A stretch of DNA of 64,000 bases, taken from Quercus robur. Its lineage: Eukaryota > Streptophyta > Magnoliopsida > Fagales > Fagaceae. The notes beneath the pieces are model-generated. The model saw only the letters and a list, made by a program, of their open reading frames with translations, had not been told where the DNA came from and did no database searches. Made by a program: the position numbers and the translations under genes. The DNA lies in NCBI RefSeq assembly GCF_932294415.1, contig NC_065545.1:19038857-19102856 (forward strand), given 5' to 3'. The first letter of the stretch is position 1, and every line of letters starts with the position of its first letter. This document shows positions 12,618-23,819 of this stretch, piece by piece.

Positions 12618-12619
12618 GT

Positions 12620-13388
12620 TTTCAGTTTTGGCGCTGCGTTGTTACGACGTCGTTTTTTGGTTTTGGGAATAATGTAAATTATGCTCTTTTTATATTATTA
12701 AAGGATATAAAAATTTTACTCTTTAAAATATTATATTGGATATTTTAGTCAATCGAATTAGCTAGGTAGGTATTCACGTTCACATTAATTATAATCATTT
12801 TATTTACATGACTACAAACTATCGTTAATCACTACAAAATATTAAAAAAATATATAATTATTAAAATTTATTTTAAATAAAAAAATAAATTTTAAATTTT
12901 AAATAAAAAGGAAAAAAAGAAAAAGAAAAAAAGGCATAATCATAAATCATTCATAAAAAGAGTTCCAAATCACCTACGGCTAAAAACCCAAAACTTCACA
13001 AATTACAACCACTACAAAATTACAAATGTAAAATCAAACTCGCACTAGGGGAAGAATAACATTCATATTTCATAGCATTCGCTTTGTAGATTACACGCTT
13101 GTACCCAAGCTTCATTGCTATGGCTAACCTAATTGTCTTGAATTATGCTTTTAGTGAATTTTGATCTTGTGTCAACTTTGTCCATACAAAAATTACTTTT
13201 TTATTGTAATTTATTTCCTCCACTACTTTAAGAAACTCTTTTTGGGTGTGGTAGCTTTTCTCCCACTTTCATTTCCCATTTATTTAATTCTTCTTTACTA
13301 ATATACCTCCCTCTCTCAATTTCATGTGATAGCCCAATGTGGGAGAAAGGGGTTGGTGGTGATGCAATTTGGGTGTAATGAGTTTTTA
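12620..13388. other. AT-rich intergenic DNA, no gene recognised
   Basis: No supported ORF, RNA gene or repeat boundary. The segment ends where the first terminal inverted repeat of the nested transposon stack begins. Confidence 0.5.
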
Positions 13389-16300
13389 AGGCCTTGTTTG
13401 GTTCAAATGTTTTCATCACCCAATTTTCAGTTTTCATAACACATTTTCCAAATTTTGTGGGCCCCACATGAACTTGTTGTGTTTGGATCAGTTTCTTAAC
13501 TCAATTTTCATAACTTAATACTCAAAAATTAAGTTTGAGTTATGAAAACTGAAAACAATTTTTTGATGTTTTCAAGTTATGAGAATTGATTTACCGTGGC
13601 AGTTTTGTAAAAATAACCAACGTTTGGGACCCACACGGATGAGTTGTCTCTATCAGTATTTATTAAACTCCACTTTCTCTCTCTTGTCTTTCAAACAAAT
13701 CAAAACTCTCTCTTCTTCTTCTTTCTCTCTTTCTTTTGGCTCTTGCGACACAGTCTCTCATTTCTCTTTGATCTGATCTTGGCTCAACTGGCATATCATT
13801 TCTTTGTCCACAAACACAAACCCACAAACATTTGAGATGATATTTGATCAAACCCAATCACGGCAAACACAAACGAGAAAAAATGATCGATTCAAGCGAG
13901 ACAAGAATGGGCTATTGGTTTTGGAGAGAGAGAAAGGTTGTTGAGCAATGGAGCCTGGGTTCTTTATTCCCTTCCTTTGCTATTCTCTATGGTTGTGGAT
14001 AAGAGAAGAAAAAAAAAAAAAAAAAAGAGATTTGGAGTGGGGAAGAGAGAAAATCTGGGCTATGCTTAAGATTTCTTTTTTTTTTTTTGAGATTTGGAGG
14101 GGGAAGAGAGAAAATACGTGTTGTTGCTGTTATTAGTTGATCTAATAAGTGGGGAAGAACAAAACAGAGAAAATTGCAGAGAAAGAGGAGAGGTAAAGAC
14201 TGAAAACAAAGAGGAATGGAAAGGGAGAAAATAAAAGAGTTTACCGTTCTAATATGTGTCAGCATGTGGGGTCCACTAGTTCAGTAAAAATAGAGTTGTT
14301 TTAGATGAAAACTACACCCGAATTTTTGAGCCAAACGCTTATGGGATAGAGTTAAGAAAAGACGTAAATGCAAGTCCTTACATTTTAACTTTATTTCATT
14401 TTGGTCTCTACATTTTAATTTTACCACTTTTAGTCCCTAAACCAATTAATGCGTGTTATTTTCGTCCTTTCCGTCAGTCAACCAACGGAAATAGCTGAGG
14501 TGGCAGCTGAAGGAATTAAAATATTATAAAAAAAATGCCACATTACCCATGACACATCAACATATAAATTTAAAAAATTAATTTATTAATTTTAACTAGA
14601 TAATACAAAAAAAAAATAGAATTAAAAACTAAAATTCACATGAATTAAGATTGTTCTTCATGTTCTTCAAATTGTTCTTCATTTTACAACTTGTTCTTCA
14701 TATTCTTCCCAAATCAAACCCGGCAACCAAGAACTCAAACCCATCATAAAAACACAAACCCAGCAACCCAAGAACTCAAACCCAGATCACTAGGACATAA
14801 ATGAAAACAAGAAGAAAAAACCCAAATTCAACACCTTAGAGATCATCAAACCCAGCACCATCAGATCTACCACAAATCAAGATCATCAAATTCTTCATGT
14901 TCTTCCCCAAATTCTAACACAATCAACACCGAATTCTCAGTAAATCAAACCCATAAACTAGTTAACAAACCAACCCAAACTAAACCCAGATCAAGAAACC
15001 AATCATAACAAACCTAGGTCAACACAATCAAACCCAGATCCCACCACCAATGACCGACACAATCAAGCCACCACCACCCTGCCGATCAAAAACATTTCTT
15101 CATAACATGAACTTCAGCTCAAAAACTCACAAAAATTCCAGAACATGACCACCACTACCACTGAAAAAGTCACCAAACCCACTGATCAGTCAACAAACCC
15201 ACACCAAGACAGTGGCCAAGATCGGCGAGCCCATTGTGGCCAAGATCGGGACAAAGGCCGAGACCGACGAGCTCCATTGTGGCCAAGACCAGGACGAAGG
15301 CCGAGATCGGTGAGCATCTAAATTTTTTTTAAAAAAAATTATTATCTTTGTAACACTTTCCACCGTCCGTCTCCCAAACCCTGGAAATGAATAACAATAC
15401 CCAGAAATTAAAATCTGATCCACAGAGATGAACATCAAACCCACAAATTTACAACCCAGAAAGAAACAACAACACAGAGATGAAACAACAAACCCACTTA
15501 GATGAACAACCTATATATAACCCATAAGCAGCTCCTCAATTCTGTCTATCATTAACAAGCCCAGAAACCATAAACCCACCACTGTCCAATCACACAACGG
15601 GGCAAGCTCTAGGTCGCAATCAGTGAGTTCAAATTCACTAAAGATGTCTCTTCCACACCCACTCGCTGGTCCGCTGTTACAGCTGACCGCAACCGCTGCT
15701 TGTTCTAAAGAGGCAAAATGGGTGAACCTAAATCAAGCTATCTTGGTGTGATGTTTCAGATCTGGCCACCAACGAAACAGATAGTTAATTTGGGTGTGGG
15801 TGTGGGTTTGGGTTTGGTGAATCGGGATGGCTTTGTGTCTGAATTTGGCACAAGTACCATTTGGATTTGAATGGTCATAGTTGAAGTGGATCAGTTTCTC
15901 AGTTTGGCGGGTGATATAGAAGGAGGCTTGTGTCATTCAAATGAATTGGGTTTCTGGAATTTTTTGCGTTCATGGTTTAGTGTGAATTGTGAAGTGATTT
16001 TGGTTTTTAATTCTGTTTTTATTTTTTTTATTTAGTTAAAATTTATAAATTAATTTTTTTTAATTTATATGCTGATGTGTCATAGGTGATGTGGCATTTT
16101 TTATAATATTTTAAGTCCTCCGACTGACACCTTAGCTATTTTCGTCGGTTAACTGACGGAAAGGACGAAAATAATACGCGTTAATTGGTTTAGGGACTAA
16201 AAGTGGTAAAATTAAAATGTAGGGACTAAAATGGAAAAAAGTCAAAATGTAGGGACTAAAAGTGCATTTACGCCGAAAAGAAAAATATAGAACTGAGTTT

Positions 16301-16399
16301 TGAGACATGGATAAAAGTTTTGAGTGATGAGAAATGAATATTGAGAAAGGAATATTGAGAACTGAGTTTTGAGTCATCTTGAATCCAAACATGGCCTAA
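13389..16399. mobile_element. Non-autonomous inverted-repeat transposon carrying a nested one
   Basis: The left end AAGGCCTTGTTTGGTTCAAATG and the right end (reverse complement TAGGCCATGTTTGGATTCAAG) form imperfect terminal inverted repeats. Inside each end are repeated short phrases such as 'cagttttcataac' and 'gagttttgag'. The original body is about 13389-14360 plus 16275-16399, because a second element sits between. No transposase coding region is visible and I could not define a clean target-site duplication, so the superfamily is uncertain. Confidence 0.55.
14361..16274. mobile_element. Long-TIR (MULE-like) element nested in the previous one
   Basis: The left end starts GACGTAAATGC and the right end, read in reverse complement, starts GGCGTAAATGC. 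The inverted repeats stay alignable for roughly 290 bp, including CCTAAACCAATTAA and TTTCGTCCTTTCCGTCAGT. Long terminal inverted repeats without coding capacity suit a non-autonomous Mutator-like element. The central 14700-16000 region has different composition (runs such as 'aacccag' and 'gccgagatcgg'), which might be captured host sequence, but no gene is recognised. The flanks are A-rich and no exact 9-bp duplication was found. Confidence 0.6.
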
Positions 16400-18309
16400 G
16401 AGGTTGTTTGGATGTGATGGAAACTGAGTTATATAACTCAGTTTCCATCACCCATAATCCAAATATCGTGGGACCCACAGAAAAAAGAGTGTTTGGCTAG
16501 GTTTTTAAGTGTTGTTTCCACTTTCCATCACTCAAAACTCAAAAATTTGAGTTTGGGTGATGGAAATTGAGAACAAAAATTTTGTATTTCCAAAAGTTTA
16601 AAACTAATTTTCAGTGCCAGTTTGGTAAATAGAGTGACTTTGTGGGACCCATGTGTAGTGCATTGTCAAATCATCTTAAATCCTTTGATATTACTATTGC
16701 TTAGCTCCTCATTTCAGTTCATTTCTTCCCCATAATTTTCAGCAACACCTTCCCTCTCTCCGTCTCCTCTCACATTTCTCCTTCTTCATTTCTAGCGACA
16801 TTTGAGAATTTGAACCGAAGCACTAAAATCGCCTGAGATGAACATTTCGTGATTGAAGACAAAATATCGAGGAGTGTCAGAATCTTCTCCAGTGACATTG
16901 AGCTCTGTTACCATTAGTTGTCCTTAACGAGCCCTTATTTTTGTGATCTTCTCCTAGGTGCAAACTATCTCTCTCTCCCTCTCCATTTTCCATGTCAATT
17001 GTTATATTTGTTCATTTTAATTTATGTTTTATGAATTTTTTTTGGTATTCTACTTTGGATGTTAAATTGGGGTTTTCCCCATGGACTAATGTTGATGACC
17101 CTTTTAGTTTTTATTAGTAATTACTTGCTCCATACTATAAAGATTGCAAGGAAACCAAAGCTTACAACAGAAATTGACAAGTGAATACAACTAGTTATAT
17201 ATTCTAAAAGTATGAATTGTGACCAACCCCCATTTAAGAGTGAAGAATGTATATATTCGTAGGCATACACCCAAACTCAAACAACCAACATACCCATCCA
17301 AATTTATCTAACCCAAATAGCATACATTACATTAAACCCAAACTCAACAAAACCCATTGATTGCATAAATATTGTTGTGGAAAATGGGGTTAAACATTAC
17401 AAACCCAAAATCTCCTAATATTTTTTGAGGCAAAGTAGAGTAAATCTATTCCTTAAGTTTATTCAAAATCAAATCCAAACAGAGCTACAGAAATGGAGCT
17501 AAAGCCACATGAGGAAATTACCTTATACAATGGTTTTTTTGGTGTCAGCAACACCTATTCCAATCTTGATTTGTGCTCACTGACCCTAGGCGACAATCTG
17601 AGGTCAGATGAGGGAGAGGTGTGGAATGGGTTTCTGGGAAGAGAGGTGTTAAATGGGTATTGATGAAGAGAAAATGAAAGAAGATTAAAGAAGATAAGAA
17701 CCTGTTCTCGTTGTGCGTGTGCGTCGAAGTGGGAGGTGACTGCTTTGCTTTTGGCTTATGGGAAACTCTGCTTTTCTGGGTTATTTGATGGGAGAATATG
17801 AAAAAGGGGGAAGAGAAAATGGATGCGAGTAGCAACCATAAACCCATTGTGTAGTGTGAGTGGGGTGGACTCTACCATTTTGGCAAAAAGTGGACTTAAA
17901 AATTGAGATATGTGACTAGGTTTTGTAATCAAATAAATTTTTTGGAGTTTTTGAGTGATAGTGGGGTTTGGGTTATGAGTTATGAGTTATGAGTTTAAAT
18001 TATGAGTTATGAGTAGTGAGTTATGAAAACTGAGTGTGCGTTTTAATACCGCTTATTTTGCTGAAAACTAAAAACACTGTAGCAAAATAATTTTTAAATG
18101 TATGAATAGTGCCATGTGACTCATTTTTAATGAAAATTTTGTTGAAAAAAAAGATTTGTGGGTTTCGTGAACAGTGCACGGGACCCACAAAAAAGCTGAT
18201 ACGTGCTTCTCACAAAAAAATAAAAAAAATAAGGCAAACGCAGACGCGCATCCCAGAAACGCAATCCAAACGGAGCTTGAGTCATGTCCAAACCAAACAA
18301 GCCCTAAAA
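16400..18309. mobile_element. Second inverted-repeat transposon abutting the first
   Basis: It begins GAGGTTGTTTGGATGTGATGG directly after the right end of the previous element. It ends at 18309 with a sequence whose reverse complement is TTTTAGGGCTTGTTTGG. A perfect 36-nt palindrome lies at 16415-16450. The part 18030-18275 ('aaaacactgtagcaaaataa', 'gaacagtgcacgggaccc') looks like a further short MITE set inside the right end. No transposase ORF is visible. The 300-nt open frame at 17545-17847 has no domain and is treated as chance. Confidence 0.5.
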
Positions 18310-19286
18310 CCCTCCTTCACCAAAAATCCAAACACCATCCTTGACATCCACATTCTTTAGATGCTGCCATTTTGTGGTGGCATTTTTTTGATAACACAAT
18401 CTCATGGAGATGATAGGTGGTGACTCTGGGTTATGGTCGATTACAAATTTACAAGAGCTGATTAGGGTTTAAAATGGGACGATGATTAGGCTTTGTGGAT
18501 AATTAATGGCAGCTTCTACCATGGTATGTATTTAATGGGTTTGATCAATGGTTTAGGGTGTATGGTTTGCCTCTGACTTTTAAAAATCCTCCCCTACTCT
18601 CAATTTTTTTATTTAAATGAAGTTATATCTAACTTTTTGCTAATGCCCCATAGAACAAATTTTTTGCTTCACCACTATTGATAGTGGTTCAAAAAAAAAA
18701 AAATAAAATAAAGAAAGGAAAAAAAGAAAAAAAAAAGAAAGAAAGAAAGAAAGTGTTACTGACATGTATATTTGGTTATTTTAATTGGACTAGATGTCAC
18801 AATTGCAAGTTTAATTAACAATTAACAATTAACAATCATATCGCTTTCTCAAAAAAAAAAAAAAAAAAATCATATCACAAGTAGAGATAGATAAGAGGAT
18901 GAAATTGACATTGATGTCAAACTCAAAAACAAAAATGAGCAAATTTTAATGAGCTATTAAAAACAAGCAAATTTAAACATGAGTTATCAAAATAAAAATA
19001 CATCATTTTTATTTTTTGAGGACATATATCAAAATCAAAAGATCAAAAGTGTAAGCCTGACGGTAGTGTTCCTGTTACCCTGACGGCATCACGGCGGGCC
19101 CATGTGTAATATTTTAAGATAAAATTTATGTACAATAACTTAGATTCTTAGGTTCTCTTTTTAAAATTTTACTATGTGGCTATTTAATTTAAAAAATACA
19201 CTTCCATTAATGAGAAAAAAACCACATGGCAAAATTTTAAAAAATGAAACTAAAAAACAGCACCTAAGTACTGTACCTAATTCTTA
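18310..19286. other. Intergenic DNA with a diverged copy of the receptor-cluster spacer
   Basis: No gene is recognised. The stretch at about 18360-18560 shares phrases ('gattagg..ttgtgg', 'gatgataggtgg') with 24600-24780 and 26750-26900, so it is probably another diverged copy of the sequence that recurs around the TIR genes. Poly-A and GAAA runs lie at 18690-18760 and 18850-18868. Confidence 0.4.
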
Positions 19287-19800
19287 GGCTCCGCTTGGGA
19301 GGAGTGAATGAAAAGAAATGGAATGGAAAGGAATGAAAAGAATCATTTTAGAATATTATTTCTTTCCCTTGTTTGGGAGTTTTAATGAAGGGAATGAAAA
19401 GTCTATTCCCTTATTTGGGAGTTTAAGTAGAAGGGAATGAAATGGGTAGAAAGGAATACTCATTCTTCTTTATTCCCTTAAAACCTCAAATTTTCATTCC
19501 CTCCGAAATTGGGAGGGAATGAAATTAGATTTAATAATTTTTTTACTAAAACTCCCAAAATACCCCTGTATATTCAATTCTTTATTTTAAAATAGGGGTC
19601 TAATAGTAATATTGTCATAAAATGATTCCATTTCATTCATTCCATGTTGCTCCCAAACAAGATTACTTACATTCCATTCATTTTCATTCATTTCCATTAA
19701 TTTATTTTAAAACATCCAATTAAGGTTACTTAATTCCATTTCATTTCATTCCATTCTTTTTCATTTCTTTCTCTTACTTAAATATATTTCATTCCATTTC
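19287..19800. mobile_element. MITE-like element rich in 'ggaatgaa / ttcattcc'
   Basis: The left end GGCTCCGCTTGGGAGGAG and an inner right motif whose reverse complement is AATCTTGTTTGGGAGC (near 19645-19665) look like degenerate terminal inverted repeats. The interior and tail are made of repeated GGAATGAA/TTCATTCC words in both orientations. It ends almost at the stop codon of the neighbouring TIR gene (19807), so its insertion may have shaped that gene's 3' end. Confidence 0.45.
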
Positions 19801-19806
19801 ATTTCC

Positions 19807-20861
19807 TTATAAACTCGGAAACTGAGTCACTAGTTTATACATTCCATAGGCAAAAGCAACAAATATAATAAGAGGCACAACGTGTAAAACCAGGTACCAA
19901 ATAAAGAAACGCTTGACGTTTTCACTAAAAAAGCGAGCCCACTCAGAATTCTTTGACGAAGGGATATTGCGCACCACAATTGCTGCAGAGCCTTCAGGAA
20001 CATCAATCTGCCATGGATCCGTAGTTGATTCCCTATGTAGATTTTTTAAAATTATTTCAACAGTTTCCTTTATAAAGTCTGACTCTGGACTGCAATTAGA
20101 AGCGTAGCCAAAAAAAAATATAGAAAAATATTAATTAATCAAATAAGAAAAATATAAGATTATAATAAAGTATGAAAATATTTGGTTTTTACTATAAATG
20201 AAACTAAAATAAAATATTGGTCTTGATAATTTCATTATTGTCTATAGTAACACACTTGACACAATAATTAACAATTATACTATTGATAAGTGTATTAAAG
20301 TTTACTCAAATTTAAATTCCAGACCAATTAAAAAAAAAAAAAAAACCTAAACACATGATAAATGTTCATCAATATCAATAAGAGTACTAAAGCTCCATTA
20401 AGTTGAAATATTTTTAATTAGCATAATAAGAGAAACGTTAGTCATGTTTTTTGTATTTCAAAATATTTTATCTAATTAGGCATGCTAAACGTGATATCCT
20501 AATTTTGCTACATTCCAACTCTCATATGGTACCATATAAGAGTTATTGTTCATAAATGACAAACACAATAATGATCTCTACCTTCTAAGCATAAAATTAT
20601 GGGTCTCAATTCGGGTTAGCGTGTCGGGATCGTGTCGTGTCAAGGTAGGGATATTCGACTAAATGGCTCAACCCGAATCTGACCCATTTAATAATCGTGT
20701 CATGATCTTTCAACCCTAACCCGACCTGTTAATAAAGTGGGTTGACCTGACTCAACCCACTTGACATGCTTAATAAACGAGTTGTGTTGGGTTAACATAA
20801 ATGTGGCACAACTCATTTCAACCTACTTAATATTAAATATAAAATCCATCTAGAAATAATA

Positions 20862-20892
<31 letters not shown>

Positions 20893-22465
20893 TACATCCC
20901 AAAATTGTGCATGCACTTTAAGTCTTCAACCCATTTCAATTTCCAATTATATCCCTTTTAAGTTTTTGTAATTACCCACTTTTCTTTTTAAGTTTAAAAT
21001 ATAGGTTGGATAAAAAGTTATTTGACAAATCTAAAATAAAATGAATATTTATTTGTTATATAAGTTAAACAGCCTGTGTTAAATGTGTCATTTCAGGTTG
21101 ACATGAAATAAATTGGCATGTCAAACGTGTTTATTGTGGGTCACACAGGTTGATTCATTTATGACACGTTTCTTATTGTGTCGTGTTTGGGTTGACCTGT
21201 TTATGACCCAAACCCGCTAATGCCCAACTCTAACTTGCAAAAACCCGTGTTGGGTTTGTGTTGTGTTCGCGGGTTGGGTCGAACATTGACACCCCTACAT
21301 AAAATACACAACCATCTTTTTTAAAATTAAAAAAAAACTAAATAAGGCTTTTATTTAAAAAGATTCACTAGTATATTTATAGTAATATATATCTTTAATA
21401 TACTTTTGTTTAATGATCTATCTATACTTGTATAGTATTACAAGTAATAAAAGAAAAAAAAATCGATGCATTAGTAGTATCTTTTAAACTTTTATTTTTT
21501 TAGAAAAATATATGTATAATACACTTTGATTTAATGAGATAAGTGTAATAAAAATAACACAAAAAAGTACTAATCATTCATTTACATAAAATGTGGTACA
21601 AAATTTTCACCTACCTTCACCCCTAGTATAGTATAAATTAGAATACTCAAAACAAGACATAATTTTTTATTGATTAGGTTCAAGTGATAACTCATTGATA
21701 TTGACATATTTTGTAGTGATTCGTGTCTTTGATTCGAATCTCACATATTCCCTGCATCTCATATTAGAACCTTATTTCCTATACCTTATGCGTGTGTGTT
21801 TGTTTCCAAATTTTCTATACCTTATGCGTGTGTTTGTTTCCAAAAAAAAAAAAGGTAATAAAAATAAAGCATTTAATGCATTATGTTGACTATTTAGATA
21901 TGAGTATGACTATATTTTGGGATGTTTTATAATGGAAAAGATGACTAACAATATGTAACAAGTAGTATTACCGAAACGGTTTCAAATGCAAGCCCGATAA
22001 GTCTGCAATATCCTTCAAAGCAGCCTTCCAACTATTCACCATGACTTCGGGGCCATTAGGGAGTGCTTCCGCAAAATTCCCTTTTTGATCTCGCACCTCG
22101 GACGGAGACACATTATAGAAAATAGGTAGCACCCGTTGATTCAACACCCTTTTGCAGTCCATGATCTTCACCAGCTCATCTAGGCACCAATTCGAAGTAG
22201 CATAGTTTTTTGAGAACACAACAACTGCAATCCTTGACGTTTCGATTGCCTTCATCAGCTCAGTCCAAATAAATTCCCCTCTGGGAAGGTTTTTGTCATC
22301 TTTATACACACGAATCTTTTTGCCCTCTAAAGTAGTAATGAGATGGTCGGTAAAATTAGTGCGGGTATCTTCCCCTCGAAAACTAACAAAGACATCATAC
22401 TTATATGTCAATGTTGAGGTTGATAAGAAAGGAGCAAAGGTTTCTTGGTCTGCGGAATCAGCCAT
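19807..22465 (-). CDS. TIR-domain protein with C-terminal membrane segment (no NB-ARC, no LRR)
   Basis: Two exons, 21972-22465 and 19807-20089. The junction CG|GTAAT ... TTGCAG|T rebuilds an Arg codon and keeps frame, giving about 258 residues. Residues about 25-160 are a TIR domain: YDVFVSFRGEDTR, then TSNWCLDELVKIMDC, which keeps the Glu that acts in TIR NADases, and RVLPIFYNVSPSEVR. The usual TNL linker follows (PESDFIKETVEIILKNL). Instead of NB-ARC the protein continues about 50 residues and ends in a hydrophobic stretch, FFIWYLVLHVVPLIIFVAFAY, and a short tail. This predicts a TIR-only immune or signalling protein anchored to a membrane. The ATG at 22465 is the first in frame. The 1.9-kb intron holds a hAT-like element. 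Alternative: a truncated TNL whose exon 2 acquired a chance hydrophobic end. Confidence 0.75.
20598..21297. mobile_element. hAT-like non-autonomous element in the TIR gene intron
   Basis: A 700-bp element flanked by a perfect 8-bp duplication CATAAAAT (20590-20597 and 21298-21305). The ends TATGGGTCTCAATTCGGG and, in reverse complement, TAGGGGTGTCAATGTTCG are imperfect terminal inverted repeats. Subterminal words such as 'gtgtcgtgt', 'gggttgacc' and 'caacccac' recur. An 8-bp duplication is the hAT hallmark. No coding capacity. Confidence 0.8.
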
Positions 22466-22519
22466 GTTTGCAACACTCTGATCAATGTTATGGGCTAAAC
22501 TCAAGGGCAAAGGAGCAAG

Positions 22520-23080
22520 GACCTGTTGAGAAGAACAAAGAACTATATATATTTATAACTTCTTAAATTTTACATCCTTTTTTGAACCATTCCAACAGTT
22601 GTCCATCCATCCTTATTCCTTAACTTCTACGTATCTTTTATTGCTGTTTGACATTTCCCGTTACCTTCATTCATTAGAAAAAGTCAAAGGAAGAAATAGA
22701 AAGAAACCCAAAGTTGAAAGTTTGAGTTAATCCACGATCTATATGAGTAAGACACAATAAGTTGTGCTTTCACTTTCAGTCCAATTTCCCATTACCTTCA
22801 AGTTTGAATTAATCCACGATCAATGAGTAAGACACAATAAGTTGTGCTTTCACTTTCAGTCCAATTTCCCGTTACCTTTTTTTGACTGAAGAAGGTAGAA
22901 TTTCCCGTTACCTTCATTCATCAGAAAAAGTCAAATTAACACCACTCTCAAAAAAATTGCAGAAGATAATAATAATAAAAATAAAAATAAATAAATAAGT
23001 AAATAAAATCCCAAAAAATGCAATTTCGGGGAAATAACTGACATGGATAAGAGTATTTGACATTTTGACCGCTGTTGAGT
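22520..23080 (-). promoter_or_regulatory. Upstream region of the TIR gene, with W-boxes
   Basis: Several TTGAC cores are present, and a full W-box TTGACC sits at 23065-23070 within 'gtatttgacattttgaccgctgttg'. Part of the region is tandemly duplicated (about 22730-22800 and 22805-22875: 'ccacgat..atgagtaagacacaataagttgtgctttcactttcag'). The same block recurs at 25990-26500 and, more diverged, at 32690-33030. WRKY control is inferred from the motif and from its conservation among the copies. Confidence 0.55.
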
Positions 23081-23154
23081 GTAGAATTGCATGCAGTGGA
23101 ATTAATGGTTTAAAAATGGTGTAAAAATTAAGAAATTACATTAGGTGTAATTCA

Positions 23155-23795
23155 AACTAAGCTACAAAAAACTTGTCCTACAACAATGTTTTTTTCCTGG
23201 TAGTTTTGTAAACCTTCGCTATAAGAGACCTATAGCAGTGCTTTTAGAAACTTGTCCTACCAACGGTTTCTAAAAGCGCTGCTATAGGTTGACCTATTAC
23301 GACTGTTTAAAGTTGATGCTTTTTAAACTTCTATTATAGGTCTCCTATAGTGATGGTTTTCAAAACCACTAGTGTAGGTTGACCTATTACGATGTTTTAA
23401 AACTGCTACTATAGGAAAGAAATTTCAATTATTTTTATTTTTATTTTTTGTAAATAGCCTATTCCAGTAGTTTTAAAATCGTCGCTTTAGGGTTCTTCAT
23501 ATGTAAAACCTATTCTGGCGTTTTAAAACTACCACTATAGGTTTCTTCATTTTTTTTTAAAACTAACCTATTTCGGCGGTTTTAAAACCGCCGCTATAGG
23601 CTTCTTCATTTTTTGTTTTTAAACTAACCTATTCTAGTGGTTGTAAAACTGCTGTTTTAGGGTTCTTCATATGTGAAACCTATTCCGGCGGATTTAAAAC
23701 CGCCGCTATAGGCTTCTTCATTTCGAATACCTACTCTAGCGGTTTTAAAACCGTTGTTATAGGCTTCTTCATTTTGAATACCTATTTTGGTCGCC
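23155..23795. repeat. Array of palindromic 'cctatagcggcggttttaaaaccgccgctatagg' modules
   Basis: At least eight roughly 55-75 bp units each hold an imperfect palindrome centred on TTTTAAAA with arms like GGCGG/CCGCC and flanking CTATAGG, separated by 'ttcttcatttt'. Such clustered subterminal repeats are typical of CACTA (En/Spm) element ends, and the start 'gctacaaaaaacttg' is a weak match to a CACTA terminus. It is followed by a 19-G run at 23798-23816. Confidence 0.55.
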
Positions 23796-23819
23796 GCGGG
23801 GGGGGGGGGGGGGGGGATA

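Noticed and set aside
23155-23795. CRISPR-like array of repeats and spacers
   Set aside because: Units are diverged palindromic modules without unique spacers, in a plant nuclear genome.
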